DNA of 64,000 bases, taken from assembly GCA_021521415.1 (NCBI GenBank), contig JAIQDT010003567.1:1-64000 (forward strand), in the 5' to 3' direction. Every line of letters begins with the position of its first letter. Position 1 is the stretch's first letter. The stretch is from Bidens hawaiensis. Its lineage: Eukaryota; Streptophyta; Magnoliopsida; Asterales; Asteraceae. Positions 46,394 to 58,090 of this stretch are shown here, piece by piece. The translations under genes were made by a program, and so were the position numbers. The notes beneath the pieces are model-generated. The model was not told the origin of the DNA, ran no database searches, and was given only the letters and a program-made list of their open reading frames with translations.

Positions 46394-47101
46394 GAATCAA
46401 ACCAGTCTCATCAATGAAAATTATAGTCTTTACTTTTAGCATGCTAACAGGCTGTGCTTTAGTCAAACTTTTAAACTCAACAACTTCTTTCCCGGATGAC
46501 TCCCCTTGCACAGGTGAAGGACCAGATGTCAAGATACCTGGTTGCTTGCCAAATTTCCCTGCTTCGGGATCAGTGTCATGATATTTCCTCTTCAACTTTG
46601 TAACATGTCATCTTCACATTGTAGCTGTAAGATCAAATCACCATGTTCTCTAATTCTATCCCCAGAGAAGCTACCAGTGCTCTCAACTTAGCATTTTCTA
46701 GATGCAAAATCTTCATCCCCTGTATAACTTTCACTTGATCTACCCGTATCTCATCTTGATGTATACAATCAGCAATTAAGTTGAGTAGCTTGGAGATGTA
46801 CCAAGTTAAGAAAATAGAACATCTGCTACTAAACTGGTAAAGTACCAAAACTTGTAGGGATAGGAAGGAGAGGTCCTTAGGGTCTTTTATAGTGTAAAAA
46901 AGGTGTGGGAATACGAACGATTCCAACTGGCACTATTGTAATTGTAGTAGACACTAGAACATTTAAAGGTATAGGAGTGGAGACATGTTGTGGACTCGGT
47001 TGTCAAATTGAAGAAATCGCGGATTAGTAGAAGCTATGGTCACCAAAGTCACAACTAAAGTCACTTGAGTTGTAGAAGGACCAAGTTCTTGGCTTCATCT
47101 T
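46394..47101 (-). pseudogene. Minus-copy post-pol gene, linker segment
   Basis: Lies between the solo LTR and the pol-less element. It reads, in changing frames, the proline-rich linker (GPLLPIPTSFGTLPV near 46870-46830, NLVHLQATQLNC near 46810) and then KRKYHDTDPEAGKFGKQPGI and KVKTIIFIDETG just before the solo LTR. The pol-less element reads NMILFIDEDRIV at the corresponding place and continues into EEGKFVDHSLSKEQ, so the frame interrupted at 46394 resumes at 43232. Confidence 0.7.
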
Positions 47102-47423
47102 TGTTAGGGAACGGTTTTGCGTTTCGGTCTTTGTGTAATGTATTATCATAGTACAATGGGTCCCTTCGTTTAGTATAACGTATGCATGTCATAAATGAGT
47201 GTTCATTCGTTAAGGATGTTTAACGAATGAGCATTATTCTTTATAAATACCCCATGTAATTTATCATTCTAAATTAATGAAGTATTATTGAGAAATAGCA
47301 CTGTTACTCCGCCAATTTTCTCCAGATCTAATACTTCCATAACAGTATCAACCACCATGCAACACAAAACTAAGAACTAGATCAATAATCGTATTATGAT
47401 CATGACCTCCATTTTCATTCTCA
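47102..47423 (+). repeat. 5' LTR of the pol-less element
   Basis: Starts TGTTAGGGAACGG, ends CATTTTCATTCTCA, with TATA box TTTATAAATACCCC near 47242. It lacks about 160 bp present in the 3' partner between the ATTATCATA and GGGTCC words. Confidence 0.8.
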
Positions 47424-48860
47424 AAAAAGACGAGTTGAAGAAATTAAAGGGAGATGATCACAACAAAGCACCTGATGCAGTCGGATGTTGTTGTGATCAG
47501 CAACCGGGCGGCAGTGCATCGTCGTCTGGTAAAGCTGAGACTGGAGGTAGTGGTGGTAACTTGCAGATAATCATCTAGAAGGATCATATGAATGTTAAGC
47601 CAGCTAACATGATTGAGGCTAACATGATTCTATTTATTGACGAGGATAGGATTGTTAAAAGTATGGTGAACGCGAATGAAATTGAAGAAGGCAAGTTTGT
47701 TGATCATTCTTTATCGAAAGAACAGATCACTTTGCTTCTTAGTGTAAACGAGGATGAGGTGGATGAGTTGGGAAAGAATGATGATGTCGAGATTGAGTTT
47801 GGGGATAATGTAAGTGCTGATACGAATATTCTGACTAGGAATATGTTGTTTGATTTTGAAGAGGTTGAGGTCGAAGATGTGACGGCTGAGGAATATACTG
47901 ATATGTATACTAGTAATAACTCTGACGAGGGAATTCCGTTCTTCACGACAGAACATTATCAAGCAGTCGAAGAGCGTCTGAGACAGGATAAAAGGAAAGA
48001 GAAATAAAAGGAGGTTGAGAAGAAGAAATCGCGTGCTTCCAATGGTATGTTCAGACATAATGTAGAAAAGATGAACACGATGATCGATACCTTACGTTAA
48101 AACGAGCGTGAGTACTACAAACAAGCGAAGGTTCGAGCATCGGCATACCAAATGAAGAAGTTCATGAGTCCAGACGGTGAAAGGTAATTCTATTTCATGG
48201 TTGTATGACTCCGAGCTTAAAGTATGTGTAGTCAAATGGGAACACGGGATACAGTACTTCAGGCGTATCATTGACGTGCTATCTATGCCAAGATGGGATG
48301 GATGAACTTTGGCGAATAGACTATTTATTAATCATGGTAACATTAAGTTGGCTGATTGGTTTTATCAACACTTGTTACACGAGGTGCGGTTTGGATTCAA
48401 GTATTTCCAACCACAGGTGAAAACACACAAGTATATTGATGAGATCGATCCTCGCACAGGTTGGAGGAAACTGGTTTTGAAGGTCAAGACACCACGGACT
48501 ATGAAGAAAGTGCCGGTTAAGACATTTCCACAAAGTCTTTTCACGACATCCAACAGGTGGTACTACGACAACAAAACTTATGAAGCATTAATTGTATTAG
48601 GATCGGGCTTGAAGACGGAATTTATCTAAGTGATAGATCCGATGTGAATGGTTAACTTGTCTGAGTCTAATAACGACGCGCTTTATACTAATTAGATCAG
48701 ATGGGTTGACATTAAAGATTATGATTTGGCAATACAATTCCAATGCGTAGTTCAAGTTTGCTATGCATTCGTGATTCACAGTTGCAATGATTGGAAGACA
48801 AGCCGATTCAAGCGGTAAAGTATTTTTGAATAAACAAAGAACTCGAGAAGAGGGGGAGTT
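47424..48860 (+). pseudogene. Post-pol gene, C-terminal half, in the pol-less element
   Basis: This is the best-preserved copy of the C-terminal half. From 47588 an open frame of 139 residues reads NMILFIDEDRIVKSMV, EEGKFVDHSLSKEQITLLLS, an acidic stretch, VEVEDVTAEEYTDMYTSNNS and GIPFFTTEHYQAVEERLRQD, ending at a stop at 48007. From about 48180 the second part reads KWEHGIQYFRRIIDVLS, KLADWFYQHLLHEVRFGFKY, YIDEIDPRTGWRKLVLKVKT, KKVPVKTFPQSLFTTSNRWY and a short YEALIVLGSG tail (to 48629). A purine tract GAAGAGGGGGAG (48847-48858) precedes the 3' LTR. Function unknown; no catalytic or binding motif recognised. Confidence 0.75.
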
Positions 48861-49339
48861 TGGCAGTCCACGGTTTTGTGTCTCGGTATTTGTGTAATTT
48901 ATTATTATATTAGATTAATGTATAGGGGCACTTTGGTAATTGTATAGTCACGAATGTGACTCATTCCTTACACTGTAAGGCACATTCGTTATATCCTATA
49001 ACTAATGTGGCTATTCGCCATTGTATTACCTCATTCGTTAACATTTATAAAGAATGAGATGAACGAATGGGTCCTTTCATTTAGTATAACGCATGAATGT
49101 AACAAATGAGTGTTCATTCGTTAAGGATGTTTAACAAATGAGCATCATTCTCTATAAATACCCCCTGTAATTTATCATTTTAAATTAATGATGTATTATT
49201 GAGAAATAACATTGTTACTCTGCCAAATTCTCTCCATATCTAATACTTCCATAACAGTATCAACCACCACGAATCAACATCACATATCTAACTAGATCGA
49301 CAATCGTATTATGATCATGAACCTCCATGCTCATTCTCA
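48861..49339 (+). repeat. 3' LTR of the pol-less element
   Basis: Starts TGGCAGTCCACGG and ends CATGCTCATTCTCA. TATA box CTCTATAAATACCC near 49150. It has at least six ATTCGTTA/CGAATG motifs, four of them in the stretch missing from its 5' partner. Confidence 0.85.
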
Positions 49340-50087
49340 GTCTTTTAGGTGCTGGTGGACTGACATCTCTAGTAACCACTGGTTCAGGGTTTCAGCAATC
49401 ACAACCCTAGAATTCTTCTTTTAGGCTTCATCTTCTTCTTTGGTTCTTCCACCATAAGAGCTTTACCATTAGCTTTTCTCTTCTTTGTTTCATCATCATC
49501 CCCATTATTGTCGCCGTCATCATCATCATCACCCGCATTACCACCTGTATCTTCCTTTTCAAAATTAGAATCTTCATGAATTCAATGATCATTCGATGGC
49601 GGTTGATACTTTGGATCGATTAAATGACCAATCAATCTCTTTGCCTCGGCTTTGTCTTCTCAGTCTTCCCCCATAAACCAGAATCCTCTTCACAGTCTCA
49701 ACACTCATTGGCTTTATCATAATCACATCATTCAGTGCAAGTGCTTCTTTCGGCTGTTCCAGTAGTAGCTTGATGATAATTATTTGGAGAAAACGTGGAT
49801 ACATAAGAAGCCTATCACGTTTGTTGGTGCAGTTCTCCTTCAAGAAATAGAAAATCATTTCTGAAAAGTTGAACGACTTGTTAAGGATCAAAGGCAACAT
49901 CACCGACTACAACATATTTCTGCATTTTTCAAACCTGGCACGCTTCCCCCAAGACAATGAATCAACACGTTCATCAAGTACTTGTACGACTCGCACATTA
50001 TCTTTGTTGTACTATGAGTTATTCAAGTTTCCATCATATCTTATTCTTCTATACAATCCCTGAATCAACAACTTTTCAAAGCAATAC
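49340..50087 (-). pseudogene. Minus-copy post-pol gene, middle segment
   Basis: On the minus strand this reads a RRIRYDGNLNNS-like piece (about 50040), LPLILNKSFNFSEMIFYFLK, ENCTNKRDRLLMYPRFLQII and an ALNDVIMIKPMSVETVKRIL segment, then a low-complexity linker of Asp codons (49560-49490) and Lys-rich KKRKANGKA. It matches the plus copy at 38400-38950 segment by segment. It is bounded by the pol-less element at 49339 and by a solo LTR at 50088. Confidence 0.75.
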
Positions 50088-52863
50088 AGTTACACCCCAA
50101 CTAGCAAATGCGGAAGCATAAAACGGGAATGTAACGGACACCTCTGGTATCAACCACATTGTTTATAAAGAAACATTACAAGCTAATTTACAATATATTA
50201 CATTATTCTATCTTCAATTACAAGCTAGGTGGTATAATCACAACCAACCTACCATACTATTTACTTCTTACAAATACACTTGCTTCCATTCACACGGCAT
50301 CGTAAATATTCTGTGCACGTAACACGTCATCAGGTTATTCCAGTTTTGGTATACCTGAAAAGCAGCTTAAAACAAGTCACCTACAAATAGTTGCTGAGTT
50401 TCATGAGTTTCAAGAAATCATTTATGCGTAATCACAAGTCATAGTTTGTATATACGTATGTAATTATTTATGTATGTATATGATGTAATTATGCTAAGCT
50501 ACAGTGAAGCCTTGACCGTTCATGCTGCCCGCCTCCATTTCCCACGCGTAGTCAACCATTATGGCCCCCTTCCACCCACAACATGCCCCAAGTAGCTATG
50601 TCTAACACTACATAGCATGTTTGTATAGTTATAGTCATGTGAAAACAGGGTAAAGTCTCAGCAAATCGTGTCGTCCATTTGGGTTTGTCAAACCAATAGT
50701 ACTATTCACAAGCCACCGGCTCGAAGTTAATCACTGTGTTAGTGGGAATTTTGTGTGTTATCACTTGGATAATTCACATCATTACATGGTATCAGATATT
50801 TAAGTGTAAATAACATGCTTTTCACTCCAAAATCCCGTGAAACAGTTTAGAAAGATGGGTCATGAAACTCACTGCTTAATAGGTATTCAGTGCTTTATCA
50901 GCTCGTGGTTCGTCTCACTCGCTATCACTTTGTCCCTATAACCAATATTATAATAATATTAATATTTTAATATTATTATAATCTCCATACTACACTGGGA
51001 TGAATATCTAGTCTGGATATAGCTATCACGCCCAGAACATGTCAATAGTCTTAGATTGTGACGTTGTTTAATGCCTAATTTTTAAAATCTAACTTGGCTC
51101 AGTTTCACCTGCTGGCCAAGTTGATCATTTACGCGTTTAGAAAACAGGTATGACCACATAAACTCGAATAAACGTGTTGGTTGATAAAATAATTAAATTT
51201 ATAAAGAGAAATCACAACTTAGATGTCTGGATTCACTACATAGCTCATTTCCGTTAATTCTGTCTGGTTTGGAGAAAAACGCGCACAATTCATCTGAATT
51301 GTCCGGATTTCTCACAAAAAGTTCGGTTTTACTCAATTAATCCAAAAATGCGATTTTTGATCACTCGGGATATTCTGATATTCGATCAGGTTCATTAATC
51401 ACAAACTCATCAATTTTTATCAGAAATGAATTCGTTTAACATTCAAAATATCCTGTAAAATTTCCAGAATCTAACAATTTTGCCAAGTTACCCTATGGAG
51501 CCAAAATCGACCATAAAAACTCAAATGAACGTGAATCCAGAAAACATAGCTAGGGTCTTCAAAGACCGCAAATTTTATATGTAATCATATTACTTCATAC
51601 CTGAGTTCTCCCAAAATTTCATAATTTTTCAAGCAGTTTAAGTATTTTTCCCAAATAGACGTCCCTAAACAGTAATAAATTTGCCAAATATTCTCGGATG
51701 GTCGAAATATTACCAAATTTGGATAGGGAGTCTTTTATATGTTCCTTGATGTCCCAGCAAATTTTCACAAGCTAACAACCCCTAAACGAGTAATTTGGTA
51801 ATAATTTTGCGGTTTTCGTTCATTTCAACTCTTTTCCTCAATTGTCCAGCTTCTTGTCCGTCTAAGTAACGTAAATATAGGTCCTATATTACAAAACAAA
51901 GCATGTATCATCAAAAGATCAACCTTGAAACATAGGGTTTCAGTTAGGGTTTCAAACCGAACTTTTTAACCGTAAAAACACGATTTAAACCCTCTAATTC
52001 ATGTTTATGGTCAAAAAAAATTATCAAAATCAGTTTCCTAACCATATGTAAGATCAAAACATGTTTTTAGACAATTTTTAGGGTTTTCGCACGGTTGGGA
52101 TTGACTTTTACTAATCAAAGTTCATGTTTTATGCAAAAGTTCATGTTAATCAAGCTTAAAATGATCAAACTTGAGTGTTTGCCTTAAGGTTTAGCGTGTG
52201 TGATGAAGAAGACAGAAGCTGAATATCCAGATTTTGATGAAAAGAATGTGAAAATATCTAAATAGCTTGCTTAAGTATAAAGGAAACAAAAAAAAAAGTT
52301 ATTCGAAGGTGGCAGCCGCGAGAGATTGGGCCCCACTTTGGCCCACTTGTCTCATTTTACGTGTCTGAATGTGAAATCCCGAGTCTAAATTTCTTTCGGG
52401 TTCGGTTTTTGGCAAGAAAAATATATCGGGTACGGCAAACAGCGCGAAAACGAGTGTTTTTCGGCCACATTTTTGTAAATTTAGAAAAATATACTATTTA
52501 TTTGTAAATATCCAAAATATTTACATGGATCACTTAAAACACTGAAAGTAAGTGTGTCGTAGGTCTTTTTCGGCTTAACGGATGATACAATGCTTGTTTT
52601 GGAACTAACTTTCGAGTTTAAAGTCATAGCGGGTAGTTAAACGAGTATGTTTTCGTTTAATTGGTTTGTTATTGTACTAAGGCCATAACAAGAATATGTT
52701 AGCTTATAATAAACGTATATCACTTATAGATGCCCCCCCTCGGGATATCCAGGTCATAACCAGACCCGTTTGGTTATTCGTTCATTCGTTACGCAATAAC
52801 TGGTTAATCGTTTATTTAATACATAAACACTAAGGTGTACCTGATTTTGTCTCAAATGTAACA
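50088..52863 (-). repeat. Second solo Ty3-type LTR nested in the minus-copy post-pol gene
   Basis: The insert splits the post-pol frame exactly. On the minus strand it begins TGTTACATTTGAG (at 52863) and ends GGGGTGTAACT (50088). Flanks AATAC (50083-50087) and AACAC (52864-52868) agree at 4 of 5 bases. No coding domain was found in its 2.8 kb. It shares the general chromovirus-LTR layout, but is not the same family as 43233-46393. Confidence 0.7.
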
Positions 52864-53266
52864 AACACGTATCATTGTCATTGTCTTTAAACAATAATAT
52901 GTCTTGAATAATCTATAGAGTAATAACCACTTCTTGCCTCTGTATTGTTGCCACAATACTAATCTAATTAGCCACATAACGAGCATTCTCCCAAAATGGA
53001 CGAATGATACTGTAGTAGGCTGGCAAGTTTGTAGAGATGGCTTTTCTGATTCTTGATCTTCGAAGAAAATTGATAATCCCTTCAAATCCGGCATGATCAG
53101 CATAACCGTAACCAAGGAATGCAACTATGTTGTGATCGGGATTAGCTACCCGAGAAGCAGCATCTTGTTCTTCTTCTGCTTATTCTTGTTCAGGCTCTTG
53201 AACTTGTTTCTCTTTAATGACTTGAGCCTGATGAACCTCTTCTTGTTCTGGTTGACCCTCGGGCAT
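52864..53266 (-). pseudogene. Minus-copy post-pol gene, N-terminal segment with start codon
   Basis: The minus-strand ATG at 53266-53264 starts MPEGQPEQEEVHQAQVIKEK, which aligns with the acidic start of the plus copy, followed by HAGFEGIINFLRRSRIRKAI, YYSIIRPFWENARYV and ILLFKDNDND in two frames. It breaks at 52864 where the solo LTR was inserted. The bases before the ATG read AACAATAG then GTAA, so an acceptor site lies 4 bases before the start codon. A stop in the acidic part and a frameshift make it non-functional. Confidence 0.75.
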
Positions 53267-53323
53267 ATTTACCTATTGTTGATAAGCTATGACTACAAAC
53301 ACTAGATGATTAGTCTTTAAAAA
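53267..53323 (-). other. Short leader between the small Copia element and the post-pol start
   Basis: Matches the plus copy just before 37978 (AAGACTAAT..GTGTTTGT). It ends in an intron-acceptor-like TTATCAACAATAG on the minus strand. Confidence 0.5.
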
Positions 53324-53756
53324 TAAAAGAACGTTAAGGCACGTTATGATTAATGCATATAAATGTGTAAGGATGATATCTACTCGCAATGATATTTGCG
53401 GAATCCATAATCAATGAGAAAAATACAATAGAAATCTCTTTAATATTTTTTATTCATTGATAGCAGTGAAGTACATCAAGATATTTCAAATATAAGAACA
53501 GGTACAAAACAGACCAAAGTCAAAGTACACAAATTACTAGAAAACCTACATAGTGAACTAGGCACTTATACGCCGTATAAGTTAAACAGGGCATAAGTTA
53601 TGCGCCATATAAGTTGCATGCTGCATAAGTTATTTGCGGTATAAGTGTCTTATACGACGTATAACTATTTGTGTCCAAAACATTACGATCTATTCCAAAT
53701 CACTACTATCAAGACCTATAACACAAGACCCAAGCAATAGACATTATGCACTAACA
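53324..53756 (-). repeat. 3' LTR of the small Copia-type element
   Basis: Near-copy of 54721-55139. Bases 53567-53665 hold five or more CTTATACGNCGTATAAG-like half or full palindromes. Confidence 0.8.
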
Positions 53757-54720
53757 ATATCCCCCTTGGATATTGCTTGGTCATGGTGTGTCTAAGCAAA
53801 TAGACATTCATGCATCATCAAACTCCCCTTTGGATATTTCTTAGACTAGTTCATCCAAAATTCAATCATTAGGGCTAAAAACCCTTTGTACGTTATGCCT
53901 ACCGAAACCCTTCAATTGATTTAACATTTCAACTTCTCTATCGGCTTAAGATCGGTCTTTCCACCTTTCATGAATCTATACTCAAAATTATTTTCACTGC
54001 TACTACATTCCAACAATTCACCCATAAACTTCCAAACTGGATCACATAGCACACCTGAATTATACATTGAAGTCTGTTTGTGCTTTATCCATACCTTTCT
54101 CAACAATCTATCACAAGAGATCCACCAATATTATCCCAAGTCTTCACTTCTATAACCTTCTAAAAAACCAACCGCATTGGATCCAACACATCAATCTTAT
54201 CCAATGTCTTCTCTCCATTATCTAGTTAAAATCATCACAGTGTATAAGAGACATGGCTTTTGTATATTGTTCAATCTTCAACGTGCAAGTGTGTATATGG
54301 CGTATAAGTGATACACCCGTATAAGTTTGTATTGAACCTAAGAACTTATACGACATGTAACTACTTATATGGGGATGATATATGTTGAAAGGTTATACGG
54401 AGATAGATGCCCGACGTGTAAGTACATATACGTGCTAGGTTATGCGCCAATAATGGAAACAAAATGTTATACGCCGTGTAAGAAGTAATACTTATACGGC
54501 GTATAAGCTAAACATGTACGTTTTTGCAAGTTTTTGTGGAAGAATGAAAATGAAATGATTTGATACTATAGGAAACTGTTCAAAACTAAAGATGTGATAG
54601 TTTGCAAACTTTTGGTAAGTTTTGAACACTTAAATCTTCTGAAATGGTTGAAAATAGGTATAAAAGGGATGAAATTGTGCTTTTCCAAGTAGATACCGAG
54701 ACCAAATCTCTAATACCATT
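53757..54720 (-). other. Interior of the small Copia-type element, no gene
   Basis: No retroelement protein motif. Bases 54285-54515 are packed with variants of TTATACGGCGTATAA on both strands; the best full copy is CTTATACGGCGTATAAG near 54492. The primer site is at 54708-54718. Confidence 0.6.
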
Positions 54721-55139
54721 TGAAAGAACCTTAAAGAACATTAGGATTGACGCGTATAAACGTGTAAGGATGATATCTACTCTCAATGATATGTGCGGAA
54801 TCCCTAATCAAGTTGAAAAACACAACAGAAATCTCTTTAATCTTCTTTTATTCATTGATAGCAGGGAAGTACATCAAGATATGACAAATATAAGAATAGG
54901 TACAAAATGGACCGAAGTCAAAGTACATAAATGACTAGAAAACCTATATATATACATGTGTGTGTGTGTGAACTAGGCACTTATACACCGAATAAGTTAC
55001 ACGGTGCATAAGTTTTGCACCGTGTAAGTGTCTTATATGGCGTATAACTATTTGTGTCCTAAACATTATAGTCTATTCCAAATCACTACTATGAAGACCT
55101 AAAACACAAGACCTAAGCGATAGACATTATGCACTAACA
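54721..55139 (-). repeat. 5' LTR of the small Copia-type element
   Basis: Ends TTCA on the minus strand two bases before the primer site, and starts TGTTAGTGCATAATG at 55139. It contains a (TG)n tract at 54957-54970 and the palindromic region near 54978-55050. Confidence 0.8.
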
Positions 55140-55144
55140 AAAAA

Positions 55145-56841
55145 ATCAAAGGAAAAAACCAAATTATCCTTCATTCGCTAAACAACAATATAGGGAATGA
55201 GCATGACCCATTCGCTTCATCTATCATCGAATGATTTTCCACTCGCTAAAGATTCATCAGCGAATAGGCCATTCGCCAACAAAGACAACAACATTTTAAC
55301 TTTGATCTATTTGCTGGATTATTCAGCGAATGAGGCCGATTCGCCGAGATGGTCATTCGCTATTAATATTAAGCAAATCACTAAGCAGCGAATGGACAAG
55401 CGAATGAGTCAAATTAGGTGAATGAATCAAAATCAGTGAATGATTCAAACAAAAGAATGAATTCAATAGTCAGACCCAAATCCAGATTTCAATTAACCCA
55501 CAAACTCATATTACAGCATCCAAATCTTATAATTTTGAAACATCAACGGGTAATTGATAACACAAATAAACCTTTTAATTGTGTTGTAAATCAAGTTTGT
55601 TGGTTTATTAAGTCTATTAGTGTTCGTTTAGGGTTTAACGTGTTATATCCAAATTAAAACCAAATATGCAATCAATTAATGTCTGAAATCAACGATTAGC
55701 TTCCTATGTTGATTAAGAATGATGATAGATCATCTTAAAACACTCAAAATCACATAAAAAATTTTTGGGTAGAGTAAGGTTTAGGAAGAGAGGTTTCGAG
55801 CGAGAACAGTGGCTGAAGAATGAGAATCCATTCATCAAGAACCCTTTTTATAGTCCGTGCATCCATTCGCTAAACATAACGCGGCGTATGGCCCCATTCA
55901 CTAACAAGACTAGAAAATGAGTCACCATTTGCTCAGATAGTTAGCAAATAGCCAACTTGCAATATGAAACAAAAGGGAGGGTCGGGGATTGGGTCATTCG
56001 CTGAGAAAACATACACCATTCGCTAGATATTCAAAAATGGGGTTCCATTCGCTAGAAAATCAGCGATTGAGAACATTTTACACAAATGAATTGAAAACTT
56101 ACAAAATGGACCCCACTATTTATAAAATTTACCTCTCAACCCACACTTTTATAGTAAAATACCCAAAAATTTCAACAAGATTAGGAGTAAAAATTTTGAT
56201 TAAGATTTGTAAAAAAAACTCAAGATTTTAACCAATTCGCACAACTCGGTGATAAAAAATAAAGAAAAAATGAAATATTTTTGGTTTTTACAAACTTTAA
56301 GCTAAAACACACTTAATTTTTTTTTCCTTTTTCAAAATTTATATCAATACACACCGAAAATTGTTTTTCATTTTCAAAAATACTTTTGTGAGAAACATCG
56401 CTACACGGGGATCATATTGACTAGTAACGTCCTAAGCTACATTTCCATTTCGACATTATTATGCATATAATTCAAAGATTATTGAAGATATAATTATCCA
56501 CGTTAAACAAATACAAATATTTCAGTAGCCTTATGATATGTTTAAGGTTCAATTAGGCACAAATCATTTGTGGACCCCACCTATCAAAAAACAATTTCAA
56601 TCAAACGCCATATTTTTTAAATAATTTTTCATTTTCATATGCACTTTAATTAGTTGTGACCCATGCAAAAGTAATAAAAAGAAAATAAAATAAAAAGTTA
56701 AAATTTTCCCTTAAGGTCGGTATTTCTACACGCATATAAGGTTCCATTTAAAGAAAATAAAATGATAAAATAAGTTAAATTCGTACAGGACCTTAACCTT
56801 CAGGTCGATAAATGACTTTTGCAAGTAAATGTTTTTAGTAT
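55145..56841 (-). promoter_or_regulatory. Leader of the minus-copy post-pol gene with motif clusters and a TATA-like box
   Basis: No coding sequence. Two dense clusters of CATTCGCTA/TAGCGAATG (55165-55450 and 55860-56065) flank a spacer. On the minus strand CTATAAAAAGGG (complement of 55845-55856) lies just downstream of the second cluster and is a good TATA box, about 2.5 kb (before the Copia insertion about 0.7 kb) upstream of the start codon. From about 56070 to 56800 the sequence is the inverted copy of 27640-28350. Promoter function is an inference. Confidence 0.5.
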
Positions 56842-58072
56842 TGATGCGTTGTGTGGTGATAGTAAATATGAAAAATTTTGTTAAGTTTTCCAAAATGTGG
56901 TTTCACACAACCTCTAGTTTTAAATTTATAAAAATGATTTTTATCTTAACTAAACAACACAAAAATAGGCAAGTGAACCTATCGTAAATATAGAATAGTA
57001 TAAGTAAGAACCAAGTATCGAACCTATCGGAAGTAAACATCATAGTAGTTTTTGTTTAACAAGTAAGTTTTTTAAAATAAATTTAAAAGCATAAATTAAA
57101 GACAATATTTCAATTTTTTATATTTTTAAAGAGATTATCAAGGATAAAACTATATCATCTTGGTTGAAACTCCTCTTAACTTGGTTTAACAATTAATTAT
57201 TAAGCATGTGATATATGCTTGCTATGGTAATTAAATGTGGGAATAACACCTTATTCCTAAGTCATGTTATTCCATGATAATTAAAGAAAGAGATATGCAT
57301 AACTTCATGACCACCACTAAAACATCATTTTATGTAAACCAGTGATTTATACTAAAGTATTTAAAAAATAACTTACTTTTCGGATGACTATTCTTTGATG
57401 CTAATGACTTCTTTCAATAGCATAATCTCCTTGATCTTCAAATAGTGGATGGATGGGAAAATTCCCTAATTAATGGTGGTCAAAGAAGGTGGTTGAAGAG
57501 GATTTAATGTTTGTCCAGGTGTGTTGAATCTAGTGGATGAGCATTAAATTTATAGGTTGAGCTGGTGACTCAACACGACCCGTGTTGAGCTGGGCACGAC
57601 CGTGTTGATTGGTTTGTCTTATTGTATTAATTGCTCGTTGCCAAATGGTACAACAGGAGAGAGAACACGGTCGTGGTGAGCCTAAAAGTATTCATTTTTG
57701 TCTTTTCTTTTGTAGTATCAACATGGGCCATGTTGATCTTCAGAACCTTCTATTTTGTCTTATCCTCTTGTACTTTTAGAATGTGGTGTGTTGATGTCAA
57801 CAAGGCCATGTTATGACTTCCTGAATTTTGTCTTTTCTTCGTATGTTCTTAACATGTCCATGCCTTGATTCACCATGGGGTGTGTTGAGTTCGTTTTCAC
57901 AATTTTTCTCAGTTTTTATTCGTATATCACCTCGTTTTATTCCTTAATGTTATATTTACCTAGAGATAGAAATTATAAACATTAGTGGTTATTTATTCTA
58001 ATATAATTGCCGATATTACGCCTATTTGGAGATATTTTAGTGATAAAAAGATGTATAAATTAATATGCCTCA
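56842..58072 (-). repeat. 3' LTR of the minus-strand Athila-type element
   Basis: On the minus strand it begins TGAGGCATATTAATTTATAC right after the purine tract and ends AACGCATCA. It holds at least five AACACGGCCGTGTT-like palindromes (57560-57740) and, near its end, a GGTTCGATACTTGG block. Bases about 57575-58065 are the inverted copy of 25294-25795. Confidence 0.75.
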
Positions 58073-58090
58073 AATCTCCCCACACTTAAA
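58073..58090 (-). promoter_or_regulatory. Polypurine tract of the Athila-type element
   Basis: On the minus strand TTTAAGTGTGGGGAGATT, preceded by CTTGAGGACAAGAAAGG, the standard Athila arrangement; the plus-strand relic at 1724-1758 has the same one. Confidence 0.75.

Larger units (their letters stand above)
47102..49339 (+). mobile_element. Pol-less SIRE-like element carrying only the post-pol gene end
   Basis: Two LTRs of the SIRE-like family (47102-47423 and 48861-49339) enclose 1437 bp that hold only the C-terminal half of the post-pol gene. No gag, protease, integrase or reverse transcriptase. Flanks ATCTT (47097-47101) and GTCTT (49340-49344) agree at 4 of 5 bases. It sits in the minus-copy post-pol gene in the opposite orientation. 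It is either a deletion derivative that moved with help, or a full element that lost its interior after insertion. Confidence 0.8.
53324..55139 (-). mobile_element. Small non-autonomous Copia-type LTR element with CTTATACGGCGTATAAG palindromes
   Basis: LTRs 53324-53756 and 54721-55139 are near-copies in the same orientation. On the minus strand they begin TGTTAGTGCATAATG. A purine tract CAAGGGGGATAT (complement of 53757-53768) lies next to the 3' LTR, and TGGTATTAGAG (complement of 54708-54718), a tRNA-Met-type primer site, lies next to the 5' LTR. Five A's lie on each side (53319-53323, 55140-55144), consistent with a 5-bp duplication. The 964-bp interior has no gag or pol. Confidence 0.8.
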
